Assembly (NCBI GenBank): GCA_902587545.1
Contig: CACILL010000001.1
Location: forward strand, 186,001-250,000
Origin: an uncultured SAR86 cluster bacterium
GTDB lineage: Bacteria > Pseudomonadota > Gammaproteobacteria > Magnimaribacterales > AG-339-G14
Length of the DNA: 64,000 nt
Reading direction: 5' to 3'
Below, one piece after another: positions 45,859 through 56,047 of the stretch. The stretch's first letter is position 1. Each line of letters starts with the position of its first letter. A program made the position numbers and the translations under genes. Below the pieces are notes generated by a model that ran no database searches, was not told the origin of the DNA, and saw only the letters and a list, made by a program, of their open reading frames with translations.

Positions 45859-48247
45859 GAAAAAGCTCAAACTTTACTCTTTCGTCTTCAGGTTTCGCAA
45901 GTTCTCCCGTTTCTAAATTTATCTTTCTTGCTATTAAACCTGATGGTTTTTTAAATTTCCCTTTTGGAATCGTATCGATTATTTGTTTTTTAAAGTTAAG
46001 CCAAATCGGTAATGAAGTAGTGCTACCAAATTCATTATTACCCAAACTTGATGGATTATCGTATCCGAACCATACAGTGGTCAAAATGTTTTCATTAAAT
46101 CCAGTGAACCAAGTGCTTTCGGCGTCATTAGATGTGCCTGTCTTTGCCGCAAAATCTTTTCTTCCTAGCTCATTGATTTTTCTCCCCGTGCCCCTTTGTG
46201 CGGCCTCTTTCAAAATATCATTTATCATGAAAGCAATCCTAGGATCCATGCTCAATTCATTATCTTCTCTTTCGTCAGTTCCAAACCATTGAGATAAATA
46301 ATCTCCAGTTTTAGATTTCTTTTCTTCTGAAAAATTAATTTCATTTCCATCTGGAAAAAGAATTCTATCAATGTAATAAGGAACAACTTTTTTTCCTCCA
46401 TTTGCAAAGATAGAAAACATCTCTGCATTTTTAATTGGGCTTGCTCCATACGAGCCAAGAGCTAGAGACAAATCGTCAGGCAACTCTTCTTTAAGGAAAC
46501 CAAATTTTTCCAAAGATTCCTTAGCATCACTAATTGAAACTTCTTGAAGAAGTTTTACGCTCACTACATTTCTTGACTGAACTAGAGCCTCTCTAAGCCT
46601 CGTAGGTCCATAAAATTTGCCACTTGCATTTCGTGGTCTCCATATTTCTTCTAAATTCTGATCATCAAATACGAGGGGAGAATCAACTATTATTGAAGCT
46701 GGACTAAATCCATTTTCAAATGCAGCTGCATATAAAAATGGCTTAAAATTTGATCCAAGCTGAGGTTTGGCCTGAAAAGCACGATTGAATTGGCTATTAC
46801 GAAAATTGTAGCCTCCAACTAGAGCTAAAATTTCGCCCGAGGATGGGTTTAAGCTTACCAGAGCAGATTGAACCTTAGGATGAATAGATAAGGTAATGGA
46901 ATTATTTTGATTGCTATCTTTCGAGAGCCAAACAAGATCCCCGCTTTCAAAAAAATCGGAAAAATTAGTCAATTTTTTATCTTTTCTATTTTCGTTTATC
47001 CTGGGTCTGATTGATTTTTTTAGATCTGTGAGAAGAATATTTTCTATTTTTCCTTCCTTATTCAAAGTCAACAATCTTTTGTCTTCAACAGAAATCAAAA
47101 TCGCTGGTTTAAAATTTTTGAACTCTGCCTGTCCCTCTAGAAATTCCATAGCTTTATAAAAGGGATTCTTGGCTTCAAGCTCGATTCCAAATTTATCTAA
47201 ATAAGAAAATGGGTCGTACGCAAAAGCATAAAAAAATTCAGATCTATTTTTAAAACTTTTGGGTAGCAAATACTCATGATTTTCAGGTTTTTCAAATCCA
47301 TGTCTTTCTTCATAATCTTCAATTCCCTCTTCTACAGCTTCTCTTGCAGCTGCCTGATAGCTTGAATCAATTGTAGAAAAGACCTGATAACCATCCTTAT
47401 AAGCGGAAAGACCATAATTCTGGATTATGTATTTTCTTATTTCTTCTGCTAGATAATCAGCCTCAACTTCGGGGGAGATTCCAGAAAAAGAAGCTGTAAC
47501 AGGAGCACTGGATGCAATATCAAATTGAGCTTGATCAATAAACTCCAAGGCAAACATTCTCCTCAAAACATAGTTTCTTCTATTTACTGCCTTTCTTGGG
47601 TTTATGAGAGGATTAATTCTTGATGGCGCTTTTGGAAGAGCAGCTATCATTGCATATTGTGCAAGATTGAGATCTTCTAAATCTTTATCATAATAAATTT
47701 CTGCCGCTGCCTTAATACCATAAGCTCTATTTCCTAAAAAAATTTGATTTACATAAAGCTCAAATATTTCTTCTTTGGTAAAAGAAAAGTCTATCTTCAA
47801 TGCCGTAAAGATTTCTTTTAATTTTCTCTCAAACGTTCTTTCTTTTGTAAGTACATAATTCCTCGCAACTTGCATGGTAATAGTGCCGCCACCACTTACA
47901 ATTTCACCTTCTCTCAAAAATTGATAAGCAGCTCTTACCAAGCTAAGGATATCTACGCCTGTATGATTGAAATAATCGCTGTCTTCTGCAGCTAAAAATG
48001 CTTTAACAAAGGTATCTGGGATTTCTTCAAACTTTAATTTTGTTCGATGAATTTCTCCAAATTCACCGATAAGCTTTCCATCTTTTGTAAAAATTTTTAG
48101 GGGAACTTGCAACTCAACAGACGCTACCTCAGATGAAGAAGGAATTTCTGAAGCAAAATATAGATAAATTCCTAAAGTAATTTGTATTGGCAGCAATATT
48201 AATACCAAAAGAAAATAAAAGAATTTTGATTTAAATAGATCAATCAT
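45851..48247 (-). CDS. mrcA: Penicillin-binding protein 1A
   Basis: Bifunctional class A PBP that polymerises and cross-links peptidoglycan; 798 residues. One N-terminal membrane helix (about 8-30). The GT51 glycosyltransferase has catalytic E88 in AAEDSDYFNHTGVD, plus GGGTITMQVARN and RKLKEI. An OB-like insert lies at about 315-450. The transpeptidase has S499-N-F-K502, an SRN motif and AKTGTSND near 697. The insert and order fit PBP1A, not PBP1B. Divergent from aroK across 47 bases, an arrangement common in gammaproteobacteria (pilus genes normally lie between). Confidence 0.94.
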   Translation of the reverse strand: MIDLFKSKFFYFLLVLILLPIQITLGIYLYFASEIPSSSEVASVELQVPLKIFTKDGKLIGEFGEIHRTKLKFEEIPDTFVKAFLAAEDSDYFNHTGVDILSLVRAAYQFLREGEIVSGGGTITMQVARNYVLTKERTFERKLKEIFTALKIDFSFTKEEIFELYVNQIFLGNRAYGIKAAAEIYYDKDLEDLNLAQYAMIAALPKAPSRINPLINPRKAVNRRNYVLRRMFALEFIDQAQFDIASSAPVTASFSGISPEVEADYLAEEIRKYIIQNYGLSAYKDGYQVFSTIDSSYQAAAREAVEEGIEDYEERHGFEKPENHEYLLPKSFKNRSEFFYAFAYDPFSYLDKFGIELEAKNPFYKAMEFLEGQAEFKNFKPAILISVEDKRLLTLNKEGKIENILLTDLKKSIRPRINENRKDKKLTNFSDFFESGDLVWLSKDSNQNNSITLSIHPKVQSALVSLNPSSGEILALVGGYNFRNSQFNRAFQAKPQLGSNFKPFLYAAAFENGFSPASIIVDSPLVFDDQNLEEIWRPRNASGKFYGPTRLREALVQSRNVVSVKLLQEVSISDAKESLEKFGFLKEELPDDLSLALGSYGASPIKNAEMFSIFANGGKKVVPYYIDRILFPDGNEINFSEEKKSKTGDYLSQWFGTDEREDNELSMDPRIAFMINDILKEAAQRGTGRKINELGRKDFAAKTGTSNDAESTWFTGFNENILTTVWFGYDNPSSLGNNEFGSTTSLPIWLNFKKQIIDTIPKGKFKKPSGLIARKINLETGELAKPEDERVKFELFLN

Positions 48248-48294
48248 GTTTTAAGGTAAACTTATCTCAATATTTTAGTCTAAGAGATTAGTTT

Positions 48295-48798
48295 ATGAAG
48301 GTTTTTTTAGTCGGGCCAATGGGTACAGGTAAGTCCACAACCGGAAGGAATTTATCTGAAAAATTGGATTATGATTTTTATGACACAGATAAATTGATTG
48401 AAAAAGCAGAAAGAAGAAAAATTAAAGACATTTTTGAACAAAATGGTGAAGATTATTTTCGTCAAAAAGAATCAAAAGTCTTGAGCGAAACTAAAACTCT
48501 CCAAAATGTGGTTATTGCTACTGGGGGAGGCATAGTAGAGAAGGAAGAAAACAGATTGTTTCTGGAGCATGAGGACAAAGTTATTTTTTTAGACTCCTCT
48601 CCCGAAAGACAATACGAAAGAACCAAAAACAGTAAAAAACGTCCTTTACTTAATGAGGGTGACGGTTTAGAAATATTAAAAAAGTTATACGAGAGGAGAA
48701 TAAATTTTTATGAAGCAGTATCAAAGAAAAAAATTTCTATGGATAATTTAAGTACAGAAGAAATTTTAAAAAAAATAATTAATTTTATAGATGAATGA
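48295..48798 (+). CDS. aroK: Shikimate kinase
   Basis: Phosphorylates shikimate at O3; 167 residues. The P-loop is GPMGTGKST (7-15). DTDKLIE binds shikimate and Mg, and ATGGGIV and RPLL are the other substrate contacts. It overlaps aroB by 4 bases, the conserved aroK-aroB pair. No clear Shine-Dalgarno precedes the ATG. Confidence 0.95.
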   Translation: MKVFLVGPMGTGKSTTGRNLSEKLDYDFYDTDKLIEKAERRKIKDIFEQNGEDYFRQKESKVLSETKTLQNVVIATGGGIVEKEENRLFLEHEDKVIFLDSSPERQYERTKNSKKRPLLNEGDGLEILKKLYERRINFYEAVSKKKISMDNLSTEEILKKIINFIDE

Positions 48799-49883
48799 AA
48801 ATCGTTAAGGTAAAAACAGATTCAAAAAACTATGACATTAGGGTTGGCCATGATTTGCTTGGGTCAACTCCTCTGAAGAAATTAGTTTCACAAAAAGATA
48901 TTTTATTAATAGTCGACAACAAAGTTCCTGAATTATTAATTAACAAATTAAAGAAAAATTTAAAAAAGTCTTCTTCAAAAAAAATCAATTCAATAAAAAT
49001 CAATGCCTCTGAAAATAATAAAAATATGCCATACCTTGCAAAGGTGTATGACTTTTTAATTAGAAATAATTACTCCAGAGATTGTGTTATTTTTGGCGTA
49101 GGTGGAGGTATTACCTGCGATATGACTGGTTTTATTGCCTCAACTTTTTTACGAGGTGTTGATTTTGTTTTGGTACCCACAACATTATTATCTCAGGTTG
49201 ATGCCAGCATAGGAGGCAAGACAGGAGTAAATCATAAAGGATTTAAGAATATGATTGGAACTTTTAATCAGCCAGTACAAGTTATTATCGATACTAAATT
49301 TCTTAAGTCTCTATCAAAGTTAGAAATTCAATGTGGATTGATGGAGGTGATAAAACATGGGCTTATCTCAGATAAAGGTTTTTTTGTCTGGCTTGAGAAA
49401 AACCTAAAACAAATTTTGTCTCTTAAGCCTCAATTTATAGAAAGGGCAATAAAAAGATCAATCGAAATTAAAGCTGATGTTGTATCAAAAGATGAAAAAG
49501 AAAACGGACTTCGGGCAATTTTAAATTTTGGACATACTTTCGGGCATGCGTTAGAAACCATCGGTAATAATAAGCTTTATACTCATGGCGAGGCAGTGGC
49601 TCTAGGGATGCTCGCAGCGACAAAACTTTCAGAAAATATCTCAGATTTAGATCCTAAGGTTTTTGATAGAGTTCAATCCACCATAAAAAATACTGGTATA
49701 AAAGTGAAACTCAAGAAAAAAATCTTTCCAAAAAAATTAATTAAATTGATGCAATCTGACAAAAAAAAGAATAATAATCAGCTTAAGTTTATTTTGCTCG
49801 AAAAAATTGGAAAGGCAAAAATTAAAAGCATTAGCAATGAAGAGACAATAGAAAATGCTATAAAAAATAGCTTATTTTATTAG
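48795..49883 (+). CDS. aroB: 3-dehydroquinate synthase
   Basis: NAD- and metal-dependent cyclisation of DAHP to dehydroquinate; 362 residues. FGVGGGITCDMTGFIASTFLRG is the NAD region, PTTLLSQVDASIGGKTGVNHKGFKNMIGTF the substrate region, and the metal ligands lie in GLMEVIKHGLI and NFGHTFGHALE. Pathway order with the DAHP synthase (4.5 kb) and aroK is consistent. The damX and gltB spacing of E. coli is reduced: gltB follows after a 153-base leader. Confidence 0.95.
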   Translation: MKIVKVKTDSKNYDIRVGHDLLGSTPLKKLVSQKDILLIVDNKVPELLINKLKKNLKKSSSKKINSIKINASENNKNMPYLAKVYDFLIRNNYSRDCVIFGVGGGITCDMTGFIASTFLRGVDFVLVPTTLLSQVDASIGGKTGVNHKGFKNMIGTFNQPVQVIIDTKFLKSLSKLEIQCGLMEVIKHGLISDKGFFVWLEKNLKQILSLKPQFIERAIKRSIEIKADVVSKDEKENGLRAILNFGHTFGHALETIGNNKLYTHGEAVALGMLAATKLSENISDLDPKVFDRVQSTIKNTGIKVKLKKKIFPKKLIKLMQSDKKKNNNQLKFILLEKIGKAKIKSISNEETIENAIKNSLFY

Positions 49884-50036
49884 TAAAAGTTATATGCACT
49901 ACTTTGGTGCAAAATAAAAATATATATTCTGATAAATTAAAACTCCTTTTGAATGGGGGGCATATCACATGCCTTAAAAGTGACGCATTGTCCATGCGTT
50001 AAAAGGGCATGTTACTAAAAGAGATGAAGGTAATGT
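49884..50036 (+). promoter_or_regulatory. gltB upstream region with hairpins and repeats
   Basis: This 153-base spacer contains three short hairpins: TGCAC/GTGCA at 49895-49911, GGCAT/ATGCC at 49959-49973 and ACGCAT/ATGCGT at 49983-49999. A CATGCCTTAAAAG-like unit occurs at 49968, 49993 and, more divergently, 50008. The first two contain the minimal reading frames ATG-CCT-TAA and ATG-CGT-TAA. None of the hairpins is followed by a U run, so they are not terminators. Purine-rich GAAGG at 50026-50030 is the gltB ribosome binding site. It does not match a riboswitch class I can recall. Confidence 0.4.
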
Positions 50037-53000
50037 GTGCTGAAAAAAAATATTAAAAATATAGAAACTAGGCCAAATAAAAAAGGTCTTTATGATCCAG
50101 AATTTGAGAGAGATTCTTGCGGAGTTGGCCTTGTTGCAAATATTAAAGGCGTCCCCTCTAGAGAAATTATGGACGACGCTTATATCATTAATTCTAGAAT
50201 GGATCACAGGGGCGGTTGTGGTTTCGAAGAAAACACTGGAGATGGTGCTGGAATTCTATTAGCTCTTCCTCATGACTTTTTTAAAGAAGAGGCAAAAAAA
50301 CTCAAGATAAACCTTCCTGAAAAAGGAAATTATGCTGTAGGAAATATCTTCTTACCACAAAAAAAATCTGAGAAAAATTTCTGCAAAAAAACTATTGAAG
50401 ATGTTTTAAAACAAGAAAAACTAGAATTATTAGGCTGGCGTAAAGTTCCAATTGATTCAAAAAAAGCTGACGTGGGTCCAGCAGCTTTAGATTGCAAGCC
50501 TGGCATTGAGCAAATTTTTATCAAGGCTCCAAAGAATATCGACCAAAATGACTTTGAGAGAAAACTGTATCTTGTAAGAAAAATATTTACTAAAAAATTA
50601 AGACAAGAAAGCAATCTTTCTCAAGCTTTGATGTTTTATGCGTGTAGCTTATCTTCAAGACTAATCGTTTACAAAGGCATGCTAACACCATCTCAACTTT
50701 TCCCTTTTTTTCCAGATTTAGAGGATAAATCTTTTGAAACCCATCTTGCTATGGTGCACTCAAGATTCAGTACAAATACTTTTCCATCTTGGGATAGGGC
50801 TCAGCCATGCAGATACATGTGTCACAACGGGGAAATAAATACATTAAAAGGTAACATGAATCTAATGCAGTCCAGACAAGGGAAGGCATCTAGCGATTTA
50901 TACAAGAATAAAATAAGTAAACTTTTTCCAATAGCAGAACCGGATTGCTCAGATTCTGGAAGTTTCGATAATGTTTTAGAACTCCTGATCATGACTGGCA
51001 GAAAACTGCCTGAGGCTATCATGATGATGATTCCTGAAGCTTGGCAAAACGATAAGAATATGGCAAAAGCTAAAAAAGACTTTTATCAATATTCTTCCTC
51101 TTTAATGGAGCCATGGGACGGACCTGCTTCAATAGTTTTTACTGATGGCACACAAGTTGGAGCGGTCTTGGATAGAAATGGTCTCAGACCCAGTAGGTTT
51201 TATGTTACAGATAACGACAAAGTAATCATGGCTTCTGAAGTTGGCGTTCTGGAAGTAGAGTCTAAAACCGTTTTAAGAAAAGGTAGGCTGCAGCCAGGTA
51301 AAATGTTTTTAATCGACTTTGAAAAAGGAAGATTAATTTCTGACGAAGAAATAAAAAAAGAAGTCGCTAATCAGCATCCTTACGGAAATTGGAATAGCAG
51401 TCAAATCATTGAATTAGACGATCTACCCAATAGATCAAAAAAATATGTGGTTTCTGATTTGATTTCAAAAATGAAAGCTTTTGGCTATACAACTGAGACT
51501 TTGGAATTCATGTTGCTTCCTTTGGTAACGGAGTTAAGAGATCCCCTAGGGTCTATGGGAAACGATGCAGCGTTGGCTTGTTTATCTGATAAGCCGAGGA
51601 TGATTTACGATTACTTTAAACAACTATTCGCACAAATTACAAATCCGCCAATAGACTCAATCCGAGAAGAAATCATCATGTCTTTGGAATGCCTGATTGG
51701 TCCAGAAGGCAACCTTCTTTCTACTGATGAAAATAATGTTAAAAGATTAAGACTCGAGCACCCCATCCTTTCAAATCAAGAACTAGAAAAAATAAAGTCT
51801 ATTAAAACTAAAGGATACAAATCAAAAACCATAGATATAACTTACCAAAAGGGTCTAGGAAAAGAAGGACTTACAAAAGCTTTGGACAAAATTTGTAGAG
51901 AATCCTTAAAAGCTATCGATGAAGGATACTCATTTATTATTCTATCTGATAAAAACATTACCTCAGATAAATTGGCTTTAAGTACCCTTCTTGCCTGTTC
52001 AACAGTTCATAATTTTTTAGTTAAAAAAGAGAAAAGAACCCAGATAGGTATTGTTTTAGAATCCGGTGAAGCCAGAGAAGTTCACCATCATTGTTTATTG
52101 ATAGGTTACGGTGCTGACGCAATAAATCCATATCTGGCCTTTGCAGTTCTGGAAAAATCTTTAGAAGATGGGGCTATAGAGGACAAAAATTTAAATAACT
52201 CATCTGACCTTGTTAAAGCTTATAAAAAAGGAGTGGCCAAAGGAATGTTAAAGGTCATGGCAAAAATGGGAATTTCAACCTTACAATCCTATAAAGGAGC
52301 ACAAATTTTTGAGGCTGTTGGACTTTCAGATGAAATCATCGAAAAGTCTTTTCCTGGTACTCCAAGTAGGGTACAGGGCGTAACCTTCGATATCTTGTCC
52401 GAAGAAATGGAAAGACGTCATCTGATGGGTTTTCCTGAAAGTCTAGAAAACAATGTTGCTTCTTTACCAAACCCTGGTGATTTTCATTGGAGGAATGGAG
52501 GTGATTCTCATATGTGGGATCCTAAGTCTATTTCAGCCCTTCAAATTGCAGCAAGAAATAATGATGAATCTGCGTATTGGAACTTTTCAAATCACGCCAA
52601 TGAAGAAACTACAAAGAATAGTACTTTGAGAGGCCTGATGAAGTTTAAATATTCTAAGAATCCTTTACCTTTAGATAAAGTAGAACCTGAAAAAGAGATT
52701 GTAAAAAGATTTGCTACAGGAGCGATGTCACTCGGATCAATTTCAACCGAAGCTCACGAATCTCTTGCGCTTGCCATGAATAAATTAGGTGGAAAATCTA
52801 ATACTGGAGAAGGTGGCGAAGATCCAATTAGATTCAAACCTCTTGAAGACGGTAGTTCCAAAAGATCCGCAATCAAACAAGTAGCTTCTGGTAGGTTTGG
52901 TGTCACCATGTGGTATTTGACAAATGCCGACGAACTGCAAATCAAAATTGCCCAAGGTGCAAAGCCTGGAGAAGGTGGAGAACTTCCCGGTACAAAGGTT

Positions 53001-54596
53001 GATAAATACATCGCAAAAATTAGACATTCAACACCTGGAGTTGGGTTGATTAGCCCTCCTCCTCATCACGATATTTATTCAATAGAAGATATTGCTCAGC
53101 TTATACACGACTTAAAAAATGCCAATAGAAGCTCAAGAATAAGTGTAAAACTCGTTTCTGAAATTGGTGTAGGTACTATTGCCGCTGGCGTTGTAAAAGC
53201 AAAAACAGATCATCTGGTGATAGCTGGACATGACGGAGGGACAGGTGCTTCACCTCTAACATCCATCAAACATGCTGGTCTCCCTTGGGAGCTTGGAATT
53301 GCGGAAACTCACCAAACTCTGGTCATGAATAACTTAAGATCAAGAGTTGTTCTGCAAACCGATGGTCAGCTTAAAACCGGACGAGATGTCGCTATAGCTG
53401 CCATATTGGGCGCAGAAGAATTTGGTTTTTCGACTGCTCCGCTCGTAACTTTGGGATGCATTATGATGAGAAAGTGTCATCTCAATACCTGCCCAGTAGG
53501 AATTGCTACCCAAGATAAAGAACTGAGAAAGAAATTTAAAGGTAGCCCAGAGAATGTCGTGAATTACCTCTTTATGGTGGCAAAAGAGTTAAGAATGATT
53601 ATGGCAAATCTTGGCATCACTAAACTAGATGATTTGATTGGCAGAGTGGATCTACTCGAAATGGATAATGCTATAGATCACTGGAAAAGAGATGGATTGG
53701 ACCTGTCGAAAATTCTTTCTCCTGCCGAAATAATTTACAAAGATACGGAGGTCTTCAATACTCAAAAACAGAATCATAATTTAGAAAAATCTTTGGATAT
53801 AAAATTATTAAAGAAAATCAAGAATCACATCAAAACAAAAAAAAGAATTGTTATTGATTCTAAGATTGGAAATACCAACCGCGTATTTGGCACAATTATT
53901 TCCAACGAAGTAGCAAAATCTTGGGGAGCTGCTGGTCTGCCCAATGATACCTTGAGATTTAATCTCACTGGTTCTGCTGGGCAAAGCTTTGGAGCCTGGG
54001 CAACCAAAGGCATGACCCTTTCTTTGGAAGGCGATGCAAATGATTATGTTGGAAAAGGTTTATCAGGAGGTAAATTAATCATCTATCCTCCTGCTGATAG
54101 TAGTTTCATCCCAAATGAAAACATAATTTTAGGTAATGTCGCGCTATACGGGGCAACTGATGGCGAAGCATATTTTAGAGGAATAGCTGCAGAAAGATTC
54201 TGTGTAAGAAATAGTGGTGCAAAAGTGGTTGTTGAGGGAATTGGCGATCATGGCTGTGAGTATATGACAGGTGGAAGAGCCGTAATCTTGGGTCCTACTG
54301 GGAGAAATTTTGGCGCGGGAATGAGTGGTGGTATTGCTTACGTTTATGATCCAAAAGATAATTTTAAAAAGAATTGCAATATGAGTACTTTCGATTTGGA
54401 AAAAATTGTTATAAATGAAGACAAAGAAGAATTAAAAACCCTTATAACAAATCACCACAGATATACTAAGTCAGATGTTGCCAAGAAGATTTTGTCCAAC
54501 TGGAATTATGAATTGGCCAACTTTAAAAAAGTTATGCCAATAGACTTCAAAAGAGTATTGATGGAAACGAATAATCAGAAATTAAAAGCAAGCTGA
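50037..54596 (+). CDS. gltB: Glutamate synthase (NADPH) large subunit
   Basis: Large GOGAT subunit that transfers the glutamine amide to 2-oxoglutarate; 1519 residues, full length. After a 27-residue propeptide the catalytic Cys28 (RDSCGVG) becomes the N-terminal nucleophile of the class II amidotransferase domain. The central and FMN domains follow (GEGGEDPIRF, KPGEGGELPG). The [3Fe-4S] ligands are C1141, C1147 and C1152. A C-terminal GXGXG beta-helix ends the chain. The start is a GTG at 50037, spaced 6 bases from GAAGG; an ATG at 50033 is out of frame and ends after seven codons. It shares a base with gltD. Confidence 0.95.
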   Translation: MLKKNIKNIETRPNKKGLYDPEFERDSCGVGLVANIKGVPSREIMDDAYIINSRMDHRGGCGFEENTGDGAGILLALPHDFFKEEAKKLKINLPEKGNYAVGNIFLPQKKSEKNFCKKTIEDVLKQEKLELLGWRKVPIDSKKADVGPAALDCKPGIEQIFIKAPKNIDQNDFERKLYLVRKIFTKKLRQESNLSQALMFYACSLSSRLIVYKGMLTPSQLFPFFPDLEDKSFETHLAMVHSRFSTNTFPSWDRAQPCRYMCHNGEINTLKGNMNLMQSRQGKASSDLYKNKISKLFPIAEPDCSDSGSFDNVLELLIMTGRKLPEAIMMMIPEAWQNDKNMAKAKKDFYQYSSSLMEPWDGPASIVFTDGTQVGAVLDRNGLRPSRFYVTDNDKVIMASEVGVLEVESKTVLRKGRLQPGKMFLIDFEKGRLISDEEIKKEVANQHPYGNWNSSQIIELDDLPNRSKKYVVSDLISKMKAFGYTTETLEFMLLPLVTELRDPLGSMGNDAALACLSDKPRMIYDYFKQLFAQITNPPIDSIREEIIMSLECLIGPEGNLLSTDENNVKRLRLEHPILSNQELEKIKSIKTKGYKSKTIDITYQKGLGKEGLTKALDKICRESLKAIDEGYSFIILSDKNITSDKLALSTLLACSTVHNFLVKKEKRTQIGIVLESGEAREVHHHCLLIGYGADAINPYLAFAVLEKSLEDGAIEDKNLNNSSDLVKAYKKGVAKGMLKVMAKMGISTLQSYKGAQIFEAVGLSDEIIEKSFPGTPSRVQGVTFDILSEEMERRHLMGFPESLENNVASLPNPGDFHWRNGGDSHMWDPKSISALQIAARNNDESAYWNFSNHANEETTKNSTLRGLMKFKYSKNPLPLDKVEPEKEIVKRFATGAMSLGSISTEAHESLALAMNKLGGKSNTGEGGEDPIRFKPLEDGSSKRSAIKQVASGRFGVTMWYLTNADELQIKIAQGAKPGEGGELPGTKVDKYIAKIRHSTPGVGLISPPPHHDIYSIEDIAQLIHDLKNANRSSRISVKLVSEIGVGTIAAGVVKAKTDHLVIAGHDGGTGASPLTSIKHAGLPWELGIAETHQTLVMNNLRSRVVLQTDGQLKTGRDVAIAAILGAEEFGFSTAPLVTLGCIMMRKCHLNTCPVGIATQDKELRKKFKGSPENVVNYLFMVAKELRMIMANLGITKLDDLIGRVDLLEMDNAIDHWKRDGLDLSKILSPAEIIYKDTEVFNTQKQNHNLEKSLDIKLLKKIKNHIKTKKRIVIDSKIGNTNRVFGTIISNEVAKSWGAAGLPNDTLRFNLTGSAGQSFGAWATKGMTLSLEGDANDYVGKGLSGGKLIIYPPADSSFIPNENIILGNVALYGATDGEAYFRGIAAERFCVRNSGAKVVVEGIGDHGCEYMTGGRAVILGPTGRNFGAGMSGGIAYVYDPKDNFKKNCNMSTFDLEKIVINEDKEELKTLITNHHRYTKSDVAKKILSNWNYELANFKKVMPIDFKRVLMETNNQKLKAS

Positions 54597-56047
54597 TGGG
54601 TAAAGTAACAGGATTTAAAGAATTCAATAGAGAGGTTGAACCATACCGCAGTCCCAAGAAAAGAGTATTGGACTTCAAAGAAATTTATACCGATCACGAC
54701 GAATCATTATTAAACACTCAAGCATCAAGATGTATGAATTGCGGAGTCCCATTTTGCCAATCTGGAGAGGGATGTCCAGTTTACAACTTGATTCCTGAAT
54801 GGAACGATTTGGTTTATAACGAAAAGTGGGAAGAAGCTTTTGCACGACTCTTAAAAACTAATAACTTTCCAGAAGTTACTGGTAGAGTTTGTCCTGCGGT
54901 ATGTGAAGGTGCTTGTGTTTTAGGCATCACAGAAACTCCGGTTACCATTAAAAATCTAGAATTTGCAATTGCTGACAAAGGAATTGAATCAGGTTGGATA
55001 AAACCAGTCATTCCTAATAAAAGAACCAACAAAAAAATAGCCATCGTTGGATCAGGTCCTGCAGGTTTATCGGCCGCACAGCAGCTAAATAGCGTTGGTC
55101 ACTCCATAAACGTTTATGAAAGAGCAGATAGAATTGGTGGTCTCATGATGTATGGAATACCCAACATGAAACTTGATAAGTCCATCATTGATATGCGAGT
55201 GGACATCATGGAAGAAGAAGGCATAAGGTTCCACACCAATTGCGACGTAGGCGGCAAAGGAAAAAACTCTGTATCGATGGAAAAACTTATTAAAGAAAAC
55301 GATATTGTGTTACTTACCACAGGAGCAACCAAGCCAAGGGATTTACCTATTAAAAATAGAGATGGAGAAGGTGTTTATTTTGCTATGGAGTTTCTTGGTC
55401 AAAATACAAAAAGTCTTTTGGACAGTGATTTGAAAGACGACAGTTTTATCAATGCTAAAGACAAAGATGTGATTGTTATTGGTGGTGGAGACACTGGGAA
55501 CGACTGCTTAGGCACATCTCTAAGACATGGCTGCAAAAGTCTTACTAACTTTGAAATACTTCCAGAACTGCCGAAAGAAAGATTGGCAAATAATCCATGG
55601 CCTATCTTCCCAAGAGTATACAAAGTTGATTATGGACACGAAGAATCTAGAGAAGTATTTGGTAAAGATCCCAGAGAATATTCCGTTTCTGGAAAAGAGT
55701 TTTTACGAGACAAAAATGGAAAGCTCATCGGGATTAAAACTGTAAAAGTTGACAAGGACTTCAAAGAAATCAAAGGAACAGAGCAAACTTGGAAGGCTGA
55801 CTTAATCTTCTTGGCTATGGGTTTTCTTGGGCCTGAAGACTATCTTAATAAAAAATTAAAGCTGGAATTAGATGAAAGGTCTAACTTCAAGGCAGAACAT
55901 AATATCCACCAAACTTCCCATCCTAAAGTTTTTGCAGCTGGCGACTGTCGCAGAGGTCAGTCTTTAGTAGTGTGGGCTATAAACGAAGGACGCGCTGCAG
56001 CTCGAGAAATCGACAGAAAGATAATGGGTAAAACTACCCTAGACTAG
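54596..56047 (+). CDS. gltD: Glutamate synthase small subunit
   Basis: NADPH-oxidising FAD/[4Fe-4S] subunit of GOGAT; 483 residues. Two cysteine clusters lie at the N-terminus (CMNCGVPFCQSGEGCP, then TGRVCPAVCEGAC). The FAD-binding loop is GSGPAGLSAAQQL and the NADPH-binding loop IGGGDTGNDC, with the C-terminal FAAGDCRRGQSLVVWAI FAD contact. It shares one base with gltB (TGATG) and ends overlapping the convergent tesB by 4 bases. Confidence 0.96.
   Translation: MGKVTGFKEFNREVEPYRSPKKRVLDFKEIYTDHDESLLNTQASRCMNCGVPFCQSGEGCPVYNLIPEWNDLVYNEKWEEAFARLLKTNNFPEVTGRVCPAVCEGACVLGITETPVTIKNLEFAIADKGIESGWIKPVIPNKRTNKKIAIVGSGPAGLSAAQQLNSVGHSINVYERADRIGGLMMYGIPNMKLDKSIIDMRVDIMEEEGIRFHTNCDVGGKGKNSVSMEKLIKENDIVLLTTGATKPRDLPIKNRDGEGVYFAMEFLGQNTKSLLDSDLKDDSFINAKDKDVIVIGGGDTGNDCLGTSLRHGCKSLTNFEILPELPKERLANNPWPIFPRVYKVDYGHEESREVFGKDPREYSVSGKEFLRDKNGKLIGIKTVKVDKDFKEIKGTEQTWKADLIFLAMGFLGPEDYLNKKLKLELDERSNFKAEHNIHQTSHPKVFAAGDCRRGQSLVVWAINEGRAAAREIDRKIMGKTTLD

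Noticed and set aside
49895-49911. Terminator after aroB
   Set aside because: The 5-base stem is weak and followed by A-rich sequence rather than a T run on the plus strand.
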